Shown: positions 47,001 to 58,992 of the stretch, piece by piece | Numbering within the stretch: the first letter of the stretch is position 1 | How the letters are laid out: each line of letters opens with the position of its first letter | Source of the DNA: Luzula sylvatica | Taxonomy: Eukaryota > Streptophyta > Magnoliopsida > Poales > Juncaceae | Length of the DNA: 64,000 nt | Reading direction: 5' to 3' | Assembly: GCA_946800325.1 (NCBI GenBank) | Contig: OX326960.1 | Location: 39,067,842-39,131,841 of the forward strand | The notes under the pieces: model-generated | Told to the model about the DNA's origin: nothing | Databases searched by the model: none | Seen by the model: the letters and a program-made list of their open reading frames with translations, nothing else | Translations under genes and position numbers: made by a program

Positions 47001-50000
47001 GTAATCAATCATGTACTACTTTATAATACCACATGCATGATGGATCTTCTTTTATCAAACTAATTATCTTTATCATATCCACCAAGTTATTTTTACCAAT
47101 ATATGTACCGATTTATGGATTTTATAAATGGACAAATTATATTATATAGTGCTCATATTAGTAATTAGTTCGTGAAAAAAATTAATGGACATGAACTTTT
47201 TATATTTTATTTCAATTGTCTTTTCCTTTTATTTTTTAGGGTTTTGTAAAAAAAAATGAAGCAGAAAAACACTTTTTATGCTTCTTTTCATGTGATGGGC
47301 CTAACCATTTTTGGTGGGCTCAAGTTGTTAGATATTTAATTTTTTTTATTTGGTATTTGGACTGGCCATTTTATAATTCAAACTCTTGATTGAGCCTCAA
47401 ATTTGGGCTGCACATTAAAGCCTACAATTTTATAGAACTCGACGTTGCTCGTGAACACCATTTCCTAACCGGGTCCGGGTTATGTCCAATGGCCTTTGGA
47501 TCAGAATCTGTCCAAAGTCCGTTCTCAACCATATGATTTTTTTTTTTTTTTTTTTTGACGGTATAGCCCTTTCTCAATCATATGACTTTTGATCCAATGA
47601 TGAAAAATTGCTATAATAAATTTTTACACAAAAACCCTTGTATTAATTTGAAATTACAAAAAATTATTATTATTAATAAACATCATATCAAATTTTTTAA
47701 ATTTTTTATGAAAAATAATCGTTCATGTAATTTTATTTTATGTTTTTGAATATGAAAAATTCAATTGAAATTATGTTATAATCTTGTGATTACGAAAATT
47801 TTTGGACCGATTTTCGTCCAAAGTCCTTTGAGCATAACCTTGACCCTTCATAACCTCCTCCTGTCCTCCATAGGACAACAACTCATTTAAGGGGCAATTT
47901 GGAAAAAAGAACATGCATTGTTATGTTAAAGCAATATAACATCAGAGATATATCACATGATAAAACAATATATTGAAAATATCATGAGCTTGAGTCTCAT
48001 CGACATTATTATAGAATATATATAAGTAGCAGCGACCTTTTGTTAAGGTACAATTCAGAAAAACACATCATAGATACATTTTGAATTTGTCAAGCACACC
48101 GACTTACTTTTACAATTCTCAATAATGTGAATTTTGTTTTTTTGCACTTTAGGGGCTCTTTTTTTGCAAATATGTCCTTCTCTAGACATGTCCAGCTTTT
48201 TCTGAAGAGCATAGTTAATGAATGTCAAAGCTGCTGCGATTAACTATCAATTACATTCTATATTTACTCTCAAAAAAAAAAAAATTACATTTTATATTGC
48301 GCGGATATTTCGAAAAACCGAATTTATTCATATCGCCGTATCCATATCGTCATATCATAAATCATATGTTAAATTATCGTATCGTCGTATTGTCGTATCC
48401 ATGCAACACAGATTACATATTTTGGTCACCAAGATTATTTGTTGTACGGGACAAGCATCATGTTTAGTCAACAAAACAAAAGCTCTGCCTTTTGTGCCAA
48501 CCAAGGTCTAAAGTTTTATATATGTTTAGTAATTTCACATTCATACACACACTTTCATATTGAATCTTTGACTTTGGTCCCTCTACTTTCTACTTTCTGT
48601 AAGAGTGCAATAGAAAATTACATTCTGCTGATGATTATGTGCAATACATTTTTCTCTTATTTATATACTCACTAATATTTGTGCAGATTGGAAATGGCAA
48701 GAGCAAGATATGTTTGTTTGTTGGTAATTGGTAAAAAAAAGAAGTAAGAACAAGAATGTTAGGTTAAAATTGATGGAGTTTGTTGGCATTTGAATGTCAC
48801 TTCCTTCAATGGCCCTTCTCCTGTTTCGTCTCGCCAAACAAAAATGTCTAGTCTAAAATTCAAGATTTAAACTTAGGTGTCTGAATTCCAATTTCAAAAG
48901 AACACTAGGTTTTGTGTGACTACACTACTGTGGGGGCAATTGATACGATCGTATGTGCATTTTTTTATCCTTATTTAAAAGTCCATAATAGTAGTGTTTG
49001 GTTTTCTCTAGGACCGATAACGAGCCGAGTTAGATGAATATAACCCAGTTCGAGTTCGGCTCGATCTTGACTCGAACCGACTCGGTTTGGCTCGAAATAG
49101 GAGATCGAAATATGTTTTTCAACTAAAGCTCAACTCGGTTCAAACTCGAACTAAATCGACTCGGTTCGAAAAAACAATATTTTTTGGATTTGTATGTAAA
49201 ATTGTATGAATTTGTGCTAATTCGAGCCGAGCATGATCAAGTTTGAGCTCGGCTCAGTTTTGGCTCGAGTTGGTTAAGCTTGAGATCGTTCAAGCCCATT
49301 TTTGAGCTATTTTCAAACCGAGTCCGAACACAATATCTCCTACAATATTTGTCGTTTATTCATCTCTAAAGTTTTATGTTATTATAACTCGTCTCAAATC
49401 GCTCATGTGCTCATGAAATCGAGCACATGATTTTTCATATTAATTATGTTTTTCATTGTAATACTAAATACATATTTGTATGATAATAATGATAATATCA
49501 TTTTAAAATAAAATTATTTGAACTCATTTATGTATGATTGTGTGTATGTTTTACAATTATGATAGCAAAAAACCAATGTTGCAAATAGCGTGTAGCGGTC
49601 CGTAATGTGGTGATCATTTTTAGTATCAATAGCGAGTATTGTGCGCTATTGCGAGAGCTATAGCGGATGATGTAAAATGTAGCACATAAAATATATGAAA
49701 ATAAGCATCTCCAACAAGTCAAAACATTTCAATCTAAATAGGTAACGGGGGATTTTGGTTTATTTACGAACTGAACATGTTTTAATTATTAAAACTTCTC
49801 ATGAAATAAATTTCTTTAATTTAATGCATTTGATTTTTTATAAATTAATCTAAAGCATTTTATTTAGATGTAGCAGGCTACAAAACTGCAACGCGCAACG
49901 TTTTGCCTCCAAACTAAACTATATCGGTATAGCGTAGAGTTTAATGAAGCAATTTGGAACAATGCAAAAAACTAATTTTTTTTGTCAAATAATAATACTT

Positions 50001-51653
50001 ATATTAGTGTCATTATATGACAATATCAAAGGTATGACATACTTTTACGAAAAAAACATAACAACAAGTATTATATCATTATTTTTCACAATATTTCATG
50101 CAATATCAAATATAAAAATATTAAACCAAACGACATATGTAGTAACATGTTCATTAATTATGTAACACTAACTTTTTTTATTGATTCAAAATGCAATGAA
50201 AATTATAAATAATATCAAAACTTAATAGTGAAAGTAATTTAATAAGTAAGATCAACATTTAATTTAGCATAAATATAAATATAAATATAATATCATATGA
50301 TTTTTATTACAAAATTTATTTTTAAGAATAACAATATTATTCGATAGATGTTTATAAGTTTCAAAACTTATTTGGATGGAAAAACTATTTTTTCGTTTCT
50401 ATTAGTTATTTTATTTTATTTTAATATTAAAGTTATTCGAACAAAAACAAAAATATAATATACTCAATATTATATGGGATTCTTATAATTATAATTTAAA
50501 AAAAAAAATGATAATACTTAAAATTTTATTATGTAAATATATATTTTTTGCATTGTATTTTTCTTACATGATATCTTTACAAATTAAATTTTGGAAAAAC
50601 GGTATTTATCAACCATGTTAATATGGATCTCAAATTAAAGAGAAAATTGAAACGACAATATTTGGGATTTTTAAAATTAAAGTTCTAAATAGCATTAATA
50701 TATGTTGTGTGTTTTATAATATTACATATTACTTTATGAATATTTTGTATATAAAATTTCCATTTTCAATTGTATTTAATCTGATCATGTAAATTAATGT
50801 TTAATGATAAACAATTAAATAAACTTATTCTAATATGGAACTATCCAAACATTTCGAATTATTCTAATACAAATCATTTTCAAAATTTAATAAAATAAAT
50901 ATATCATTTCGATGATCGAATTTTGGTTAATTCATGTTTTGTTCGGACAGTGACTAAGACTTTATTCAAACATTTTCTAAGTCCCCCTTTCATTTTTATA
51001 TTAATAATATAATATACATCTCTACAAGGGTCATGAGTATCATACTCTAACCCCTACTTTACTTAGTTTATAGTCTATAATGTCTCACAAAATTATAAAT
51101 AACACCTCTAAAACTAGAAACTATGAACAATGGTGTAACAACAGGAGACACATAACATTTGTGTTAAGACTTTATTCAAACATATTTTTAATAAAATCAA
51201 TTATGAATAATCATTCTATTTTATTTTTTTAGATTTAATATCTTCTGCCCATACCAATTATTTCGACACACTCACTAAGCCTAAAAATACTTTCTAGCTG
51301 TTCTTTTAGTAGGCTTGATCATTTTCCTGTTTAATCAACTTCTTTCTCTTGGTTTAATAATTTTATTTGACATAAAATCTTACCTTCCTTTCAATTTCTT
51401 AGTTATCAGGCCGTAACATTTTCTTATTAGGCCGTTACAGTTTCTCTTTCCTATTAAAATATACGACGTTCTTATATAAACCGAAAAAACAATTTCATTG
51501 TAGCTTACACATGTGTACAATATTAAAAAAAAACGAGTAAATGAAAAAGATTGGACGTTCTTTATTCATTGTTGTCAATGAAACTTAAATTCACGATTTT
51601 TCACAACATATAGTTTGTGTGTCTCATATTCAATCAACTAGGTTACGAGTAAT
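47001..51653. other. Gene-poor region with degenerate MITE remnants
   Basis: No gene recognised. Three repeat remnants are visible. One at 48294-48411 has ends TTGCGCGGATAT and TATCCATGCAACACAG, related to the GATACG MITE. A CTCGGCTCGA-rich stretch lies at about 49010-49330. An AGCG-rich stretch (TATAGCGGATG, CGCGCAACG) lies at 49572-49940. The rest is AT-rich. Confidence 0.45.
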
Positions 51654-52136
51654 GGTGTTCATTCGGTCGGTTTGGGTCAAATCGAATCAAATAAGATCAA
51701 ACCGATTTAAATCGATCCGTACTGAATTTGAACCGAATTGTTTGATTTTTGTACCAATTAAAAACCGAACCGAATAAGAAACTTTATAATTTTAAAATAA
51801 AAATAAATTCATAAGAAAACTTCTATTTTATTTATCAAAAAAAAAAAATGCAAATACGTATTATAAAATATAATTGTATTATTTTATAAGATAATTATAT
51901 CCATTTATATATTTGAACATTAAAAATATTAAAAAATATATGAAAAATGAGATGCTATTTGATCGATTCGGTTTTATCGATTTCCAAAACAGGAGAATCG
52001 AACCGAACAGAATAAACCGAACAATATCATTTTTTCAACCGAGCAAAACCAAATAAACCGAAAAACCGAACCGATTAAATCGAATTCGACCGGTTCGACT
52101 CGATATCCGAATAAACCAAAACGTTCGAACACCTCT
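51654..52136. mobile_element. MITE-like element rich in CGAACCGAA, copy 2
   Basis: Starts GGTGTTCATTCGGTCGG and ends CGTTCGAACACCTC, an imperfect inverted repeat. Internal order of motifs parallels copy 1 at 8897-9380, including TATAATTTTAAAATAAAAAT and GAGATGCTATTTG. Confidence 0.72.
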
Positions 52137-53690
52137 AGCTACAAGGACGGAACCAAAACGCTCGAACCGAACAGAATTACACACGAATTTATATATAGAG
52201 AAATTATATATGATATTATAATTTATAGGTTAAAAATTATATTGAATTACTCGTTCTCGCTCCTCTATCATTCCGGCCCCCCTATTATTCCGTCCTGATT
52301 CCGTCCCTGTCTAGCTACGAGACATTTGACACATGGGTACAATATAATCTCAATGATTATGATTCAATAGACATACATCTGTTAAGTTATAACTCCAAAA
52401 ATGTATTGGACCATAATAACTACTAAGGCCACACATAATCAGGACCACCTAACCTAATACAACGAGGCGATGTACTCAAATGACTAGGACTCAGTGATCT
52501 TCTGATTTGTGATGAGCCCGTAATTGGAGTAATAGCTCGTATCGTAGGTGTTACTGTTAGTAGTTGCAATCTAATTCTTTTACTTGTGACAAGTAACACA
52601 CGTTACCATATTTTTACTTGTTGGAAGGTACAAGTTACCATATTTTACGGTACGTTTACCACAGTCCACAGTAACCATAAACAGCAAAATTATATGATGT
52701 AGTAGGAGAGGAGACATGCATGCATGACATGATATTGAGGAGACGTGGGTGGTCATGGTAAAAACGAATATTTGTACGGTACCAAATTATCATGTATAAA
52801 GACGTGTCAATTGTCATCATGTATATTTGCACCCGTAATTGCCGATTGAGAAATTGATTTGACAACCAATTCTCTCTTTGCTTTCTGGGTTTTTTTGTTT
52901 CGTCGTTAATTAGATTTTTGGCCCGATCGAAACGTATTCAGGGTTTATGTTATCTGTTCACGCATTTTTGTCATGGACAAATTGATGTGTACCTATTGAC
53001 GAAAATATATGCATTATTTGTCTTATAATGCGGATTTTGATACGTAATGATTAGTAAGAAAATCTTTACTCTCTTTTATTGTGTAATAACTCGTATCACG
53101 CAGATTAAAATGAAATATTTTGCAGCACACAGAGATTAGGACCCATGCATATTTACGAGTCTATTTACAATCCGAAGAGGCATTAATTAGCATTTAGACC
53201 TTAAAGACTTTGGACACCTTTGTTCACGTGTGAGATACTACCCTTTCTTCTCTTGTTCTCATCATTCACCAATAGTCAATCAAACTTCTTAATTAGGAGA
53301 ACATAATAATAAATGAGAGCATATATGGTGCTCCCCCAGTTCATCACGCTCATGCTGATACTACCCTTTCTTTTCGTGTGCTGATGAGTCACATTAACGA
53401 GGGGCTTCTTTTCATCTCCCAAAATTTCTCCACTCAATTAATTATTAATTGAAATAATAAATTATCGGATTTTTGTATTAACTGTTAGTTAAAGCACAAT
53501 TAACTGTTAATTCAAAACATAATTAATTGAGTAAAAAAAATTAGGGTGCAAAATGGAGTGGGGTATTAATACCATACCCCTCTATGAGCTCTTGCTGATT
53601 GGTGAATTGGGGGCACGGTATAATTTTCCATAATAATAATAAGGGAAATTTTACTTTGCCCCTCCATTTCCCCCAACTATTCACGATGTG
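52137..53690. other. Intergenic region upstream of the GST gene
   Basis: No gene recognised. The short GGTACGT/GTTACCAT-rich stretch at 52590-52680 is partly self-complementary. Confidence 0.4.
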
Positions 53691-53694
53691 TACT

Positions 53695-53771
53695 ACGTCA
53701 GCAACCTCTAATAATAATAATAATTCATGTGGCTTAGCTAACAAGCCTGGCTTTCACTGACACGTCAGCAA
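53695..53771 (+). promoter_or_regulatory. Two ACGTCAGCAA boxes upstream of the GST gene
   Basis: ACGTCAGCAA occurs at 53695-53704 and again at 53762-53771, same orientation, 67 bp apart. Each contains CGTCA (TGACG on the other strand), the core bound by TGA-type bZIP factors in as-1/ocs elements, which are well known in stress-induced tau-class GST promoters. The role here is inferred from position and motif. Confidence 0.55.
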
Positions 53772-53807
53772 AATAAATAATCAATACACACAAGCTTCCT
53801 CTCCTTC

Positions 53808-53815
53808 TATATAAG
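53808..53815 (+). promoter_or_regulatory. TATA box of the GST gene
   Basis: TATATAAG lies 55-62 bases before the start codon, right for transcription starting about 30 bases upstream of the ATG in the CTCTCCAGCAATCCAAACAC stretch. Confidence 0.8.
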
Positions 53816-53869
53816 ATGGCTTCTCCTCTCCAGCAATCCAAACACACACAAAAGCTTCTCTAGCCTTCA

Positions 53870-54736
53870 ATGTCTACAATCCAGTCAATGGACCAAGTCT
53901 CTTCTCTCAAGCTTTTCGGTTCGTGGGCAAGCTCATACACTCACCGTGTACAGCTAGCCCTAAAACTCAAAGCCATTCAGTTTGAATACATCGAAGAAGA
54001 TCTCTCCAACAAGAGCGACTCTCTCCTCCAATATAATCCCATTTACAAAAAGGTCCCTGTACTTGTCCATAATGACCGCCCCATTGCCGAGTCCGTTATC
54101 ATTTTGCAATACATCGATGAAGTCTGGACCGATCGCCAAATTCTGCCGGTCGACCCGTTCGAGCGTGCCATCGTTCGCTTTTGGTGCCATTTTGCAGACG
54201 ACAAGGTAAATATTAATTTGCTTTTAATTTGTTATAATATTTTTGTTCATATCGATTTATCATTTTATTTCTTGCAGCTCGGACCGGCGGTGGGTGTAGT
54301 GTTCGCAACATCAGGCGAAATCCAAAAGGCTGCGGTGGACCAGGTCCATGAAAACCTAGGATTGATCGAGAAGGAGCTTCGCGAAGGGTTCTTCAAGGGG
54401 AGAAAGTTCTTTGGAGGTGACTCGATTGGTCTCCTCGATATCGTTCTTGGATGCGGTTCATACTGGCTCGCTGTCTTCGAAGAGGTCATGACTGGCGTTA
54501 AACTGGTCGATCCCGATTCATTCCCTTTATTCCATGCCTGGCTTCGTGAATTCGAGTCGCAAGTCGAGGTGAAGGAAATAATCCCCACCATCGAGAAGTT
54601 GCTCGAGTACGCCGGAGCCGTTCGTCAAATGTTGCTCGGCCTTAGCCAGACCGATAATATCGGCACCGGCGAAAATTCTGCTTCTACTACGACTATTACT
54701 GCTGCTACTACCGATATAACTGTTGATAGTAGTTAA
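53870..54736 (+). CDS. Tau-class glutathione S-transferase (2 exons)
   Basis: Exons 53870-54205 and 54278-54736, phase-0 GT-AG intron after ADDK, giving 264 aa. The intron site is the one usual for tau GSTs. The N-terminal thioredoxin-like domain reads LKLFGSWASSYTHRVQLALK; by alignment to the WASPF motif the catalytic Ser is S21. KVPVLVHNDRPIAESVIILQYIDE (61-84) forms the glutathione site, including the E74-S75 pair. The all-alpha C-terminal domain follows. By family it is a cytosolic enzyme joining glutathione to electrophiles, often stress- or xenobiotic-induced. Two features are odd: S22 replaces the usual Pro after the active Ser, and the C terminus carries a ~30-residue Ser/Thr-rich tail (STTTITAATTDITVD) beyond the usual 220-235 aa. 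Upstream ACGTCA boxes fit stress control. Confidence 0.94.
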   Translation: MSTIQSMDQVSSLKLFGSWASSYTHRVQLALKLKAIQFEYIEEDLSNKSDSLLQYNPIYKKVPVLVHNDRPIAESVIILQYIDEVWTDRQILPVDPFERAIVRFWCHFADDKVNINLLLICYNIFVHIDLSFYFLQLGPAVGVVFATSGEIQKAAVDQVHENLGLIEKELREGFFKGRKFFGGDSIGLLDIVLGCGSYWLAVFEEVMTGVKLVDPDSFPLFHAWLREFESQVEVKEIIPTIEKLLEYAGAVRQMLLGLSQTDNIGTGENSASTTTITAATTDITVDSS

Positions 54737-56649
54737 TTAAGTATGCTATTTTAGTTTAGAGAATCCAATGATAGTAGGAGATTATGGTTGTTTGACCATA
54801 TATGGTCATGTATGGGTTATTGTGTGTTGAGTAATGGATGCATGTGCTTGCTTGGTTTAATTATGTAATAATGATATCTATATATCTATAAGTTTAGGTG
54901 TTTAATTAAGTTTATATTTGTTAACAAGTGAGCATGCATGTGATGATATGATGCCTATGTTTTTGTTTGAACTCAAGGATCTATATTGAGACTGTAATCT
55001 GGTCATTCTTACGTGTGTGTGATATTTGTTTGTATATTTTAATGGTTAATTAAAAGTATATTAAGTTGAAGATCATGAACATTGGATACTATTTAGGTAG
55101 TTGGTGAATCAGAGATTTGTTTAATGTGCATGACATATGTCATAATTGGCTCTTTGTTTCATGGATGTCGTTCAGTCGTGGAACTGTTAATCAGTTAATT
55201 TATAATGAACATTATCACAATTAAGGGAATGTTTGATACGGTGGATTTTGATATACACGAATATGTTCACTATTTATGTATTTGATTGTAATCAACGTGA
55301 GGGGTTTGATTAGTTATATTTTAAAATTATGTATATACAATTTTTTTTATTTTTTTGATACAAAATTCATGATTTAAATATTTAATTTTTTATTATATTA
55401 TATTATATTATTTTAGGGTTATATATGACATCCCAAAAACTCTTCAATCATTTTTTGACGACGCGATGAAGATGTTTAATTGGATTTATTAGTATTATTC
55501 ATTAAATGAAATGACATACTGGATTAATTGATCAGTTAATTGAATTGACATGTATTAGTATTAATATATTGAAATAAACTGACGTGTCAATTAAGATTAA
55601 TAGTATATTTTTCTTATTATTTTATATTATATATCAAGATGTTGGAATGAAATTGAGGAGCATAGTATATTTTTCTTGTTATTTTATATTATATTTATTT
55701 TAAAAGTTGGTTCATGTGAGTTTTAAGCTGTAATTAATTCCAGCGGAGTAAATGCTTTTGTAGACAGAAATTATTTCCCAAGCAATTCGTGATGACATTT
55801 ATTACTGCAATTGAAGGACATTTCAGATTTTTGTCAACATACACGAGTTAATTAATGTGTAAGAGATCAGTGGCCGAATCTTAGGCTTGTTTCGATCCAA
55901 AATAAATTTCTAACTTAGGTTTGGTAATTTTTAAGGAGGATAATTTTCGAAATGGAGTTAAATGGAGTTATATATCGTGTCTTCAAAATTCACCCAAATA
56001 TTTTTTATTCACCAAACGAAATGATATTTAGTGAGATTGATTAATATTCTTAATTGAACGAATAAACATATTATAATTAATTATTTAATTAAATTGAAAT
56101 GTCAATTAACATGTATTAATATTAATATATTAAACTGAAATGACATGTCAATTAACTCTTAGTTAGAGTACTAATCGATCCAACTAATTTCTCTTGTCTA
56201 CCTCGTCAATGGTGTTAAGAGTGAAATGATGGGACATTATATATTTTCCCTTTCAAAATCATGAAACCTAGAAAAATAAAGAATTTTTTTGTTTTGAAAC
56301 AACATTAGCTTGCAATTAATTCAAATATATAGTCAACAAAGTTTCAAAATTTAGCAAATAACACTTTTAAAAGCTAAAACACATGAAGCAAGGGTCTACC
56401 TATCAGCCTTTTGAAGCTCCATCTACATTTCAAGATCCAAAAAATGGTCATAACTATTGAAATTTTTTGAAATAGATTTTTTTTTTGTTCTATGATGTAT
56501 TTTGTTATGGACTATGTGATGTAGTATTTATTATGTGTTATGTGTTTTTCTTGACTATGTGATTTAGTACTATTTTGTTATTCTATGTGTGTTTTTATTG
56601 TCTATTTGATTAGAATAGTACATAATTAAAACATAATATAACACAACAT
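54737..56649. other. Intergenic region
   Basis: The first ~300 bases should be the GST 3' UTR and terminator. There is a TIR-family end at 55225-55390. The rest is AT-rich, with nothing recognised. Confidence 0.45.
55225..55390. mobile_element. Solo end of the TIR family seen at 18263/32519
   Basis: Starts GGGAATGTTTGATACGG, preceded by TTA. It continues with GTATTTGAT, GGTTTGATTAGTT, AAAATTATGTATA, then a ATACAAAATTCATGATTT stretch, in the same order as the sequence running inward from 32519. I found no matching opposite end nearby. Confidence 0.55.
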
Positions 56650-57254
56650 AAGTAGGAATGTCAATGGAATGGGAAATTCCCATCCCCGTGGGGTTCCGAC
56701 CTGAATGGGACGGAGAATCCCCGATTACTTGCCCCGTGGGGTGGGGATGGAGTGAGAAATTTGCCCCGTAAATGGAGTGGGTACGAGGATAGGTAGCCCC
56801 GCCCCACAAATTATCCCGCCCCATGTTCCATGGGTTATCTTCGTCTTCATGACATGTTGAGCTTGAATAAAAAATAATAAATATACTCAAGATATTTCTA
56901 AATTATAAGTTGTCATCTTAAATTTTTTATAAATCTTAACTTGCTCATTTAAAACATTATGAATTATAACTTTTTCATTTAGAAAATATTTTTATTTATC
57001 ATTTTTTTATTTTCTAAGATTTTTCGTAGCATTTGTATTAAGTTTGCATGATATTTTGAATGATTTAAAAATGATATTTGGTTGCTATTTTTTATGAGTC
57101 TTATAATTGCAAGTTATATGATATTTTGACTTTGAGTTTTTATTTGTAAGTATTGAATAATATAAATTTTAGATTCTTTTAATGATAATTTGGCAGGTCA
57201 TGGGAATCCCCACAGGGACGGGGATCCCTGCAAGGTGGGGATGGGGCATTATTG
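56650..57254. mobile_element. hAT-type non-autonomous remnant with CCCCGT-rich ends
   Basis: The left end is rich in CCCATCCCCGTGGGG and the right end in GGGACGGGGATCCC, with an AT-rich core between. This GC-rich-ended design is typical of plant hAT-related repeats. Exact termini and target repeat were not resolved. Confidence 0.5.
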
Positions 57255-57540
57255 TTGGATCAACTGGATTAATTTTGACATATTTGTCTAAGGCACCATG
57301 AATGATTGGTGATTCTGTTGTTTGTTCAAATTTTCCTTAACTTGTTATCTTTGTCAACCCGCTTTCGTTTATTTTCGAAAAGCTTACCTAACGCTTCTAA
57401 ACACACTCTTTTCGCCTCCGGTGTAGCCTTTGAACATTTTACAACTTGGCACCAATCTATAAAATATCCAAACAAATACATTGCTGATTTATTTTTATAA
57501 AATAGTTTTAATTTTTAAACACATAAAATAGAAATTTACT

Positions 57541-57717
57541 CCCGCAATGTGTTGCCTAAGACGATGTATGTTTCCCCAACAATCATGACCACAATAATTG
57601 CATTTCAATTTAGGAATATTATTTTTTATTACTCTCACCATAATTCTATCCAATATTCTTTTGCTCACGTGTATTACTCGCATTAGAGGCCATTGAAGTA
57701 CTCGCATTGGAGGCCAT
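57541..57717 (-). pseudogene. hAT transposase N-terminal remnant with BED zinc finger
   Basis: On the minus strand, MASNASTSMASNASN opens one frame (ATG at 57717). After a frameshift the BED finger reads PKLKCNYCGHDCWGN followed by IHRLRQHIAG (C-x2-C ... H-x4-H), as in plant hAT transposases. A splice-donor-like GTAAAT follows. No dimerisation (hATC) domain is found, so the element is dead or truncated. Confidence 0.75.
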
Positions 57718-57779
57718 TGAACAATCCTAAACACAACAATTGAACATTATAATAAAAACAACAAAATTCCAACACAAAT

Positions 57780-58766
57780 TCAGCAAAAAAAAGCACGAAA
57801 ATTAGTACAAATTCAGCAAGCACAACACATATTAAGCCAAAACAACACGAAAATCAGTACAAATTCAGTAAATTTAACACACATTAAGCCAAAATAGCAC
57901 AAAATCGGTACAAATTCAGCATAAATTCAGCATTAACAGAATAAATTCAGCACAAAACAATCCTAATCGAGAAAATTACAACAAATCGACAGAAGATAAT
58001 ACCTCGTCAACACTCACCTGCAACGACAGCAGCATCAACAACTCTCGAGAAGACCAGCAGTAGCAGCTCTCGATCGCCCGCATCAACACTCGCCCCCTTG
58101 ATCATCTCGTCAAGGATCGTGAAGAAGATCCCTCGTCAGTGTTGTGATTCGTTCATCTCGTCAAGAACCTAGAACGAGAAACAAACTCGTGGAGACTCCT
58201 GGTGAAGAGAAGAACCAAGTGAAGAGGAGAGTGGTCGGGCAAAAAAAAAAAGAAAAACTGAAAAAACCCAAAAAATGAAAAAGCTTGAACTTTTGATGAA
58301 AAAAACAGTGAAAAAATCGGTTCCAAACCGATTTTCAGTAACAAAATCGGTAAAAAATGGTTAGAAAACGGTGGACCGTTTTTCTTTACAGTTTAGCAAT
58401 AAACGAAACGGTTTGGCACAAGTTTACCTTTTTCACCATTTGACACCATTTTTTACAACACTACCGGCAACGAATGCTTACTTTATGCATAGCATTAGCT
58501 TATTTCCGCGAGCCAGACAACCTGATCTGTGCGCTACTCCTTTGTTAAAATGAACCCGAAGCTTATATAATTTGTTAGAATAGACCCTAAACACAAGGCC
58601 CGAGCTTCAGATTTTTGTATATATGGACCGGCCCTAATCTCATTCTCTCCGGTTCCTGGCATCCACTTATCAATCTGACGGATCCAACGATGGAAAATGA
58701 CAAATTAGTTTGTTTCTCCAATTCAGATGACGAAACTATTAAAATTAGTATTTTTTTAATATATTT
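57780..58766. other. Leader/flank of the hAT remnant with ~57-bp repeats
   Basis: AGTACAAATTCAGCA-type units recur with a period of about 57 bp between 57790 and 57960. Farther right, around 58310-58450, AAACCGATTTT/AAAATCGG-type inverted words occur. No gene recognised. Confidence 0.4.
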
Positions 58767-58992
58767 GTTGAGATAAATGGATAATAGTCCAAGTTAATTA
58801 GTATGGTTGGGCCTTTTTGTATTATTAGTATTTGGGCTTACTTGTATTACTTGGAGTGCAAGCCAAGTTTGTATTACTTGGAGTGCAAGTCAAGTTTGTA
58901 TTAGGGTTTTTCATTTGTATGCTATTATAAATAGCCTGCTTTTGTAATGATTCTACAAGCAATAATATTTTCCCTCTTCTCTCTTTTCTTAC
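58767..58992 (+). mobile_element. LTR fragment
   Basis: Starts TGTTGAGATAAATGG and contains GCTATTATAAATAGCC, a TATA-like word as in LTR promoters, then a polypyrimidine end. A 31-bp unit (TTGTATTACTTGGAGTGCAA) is duplicated at ~58850-58905. The other end appears cut by the next element. Tentative. Confidence 0.4.
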
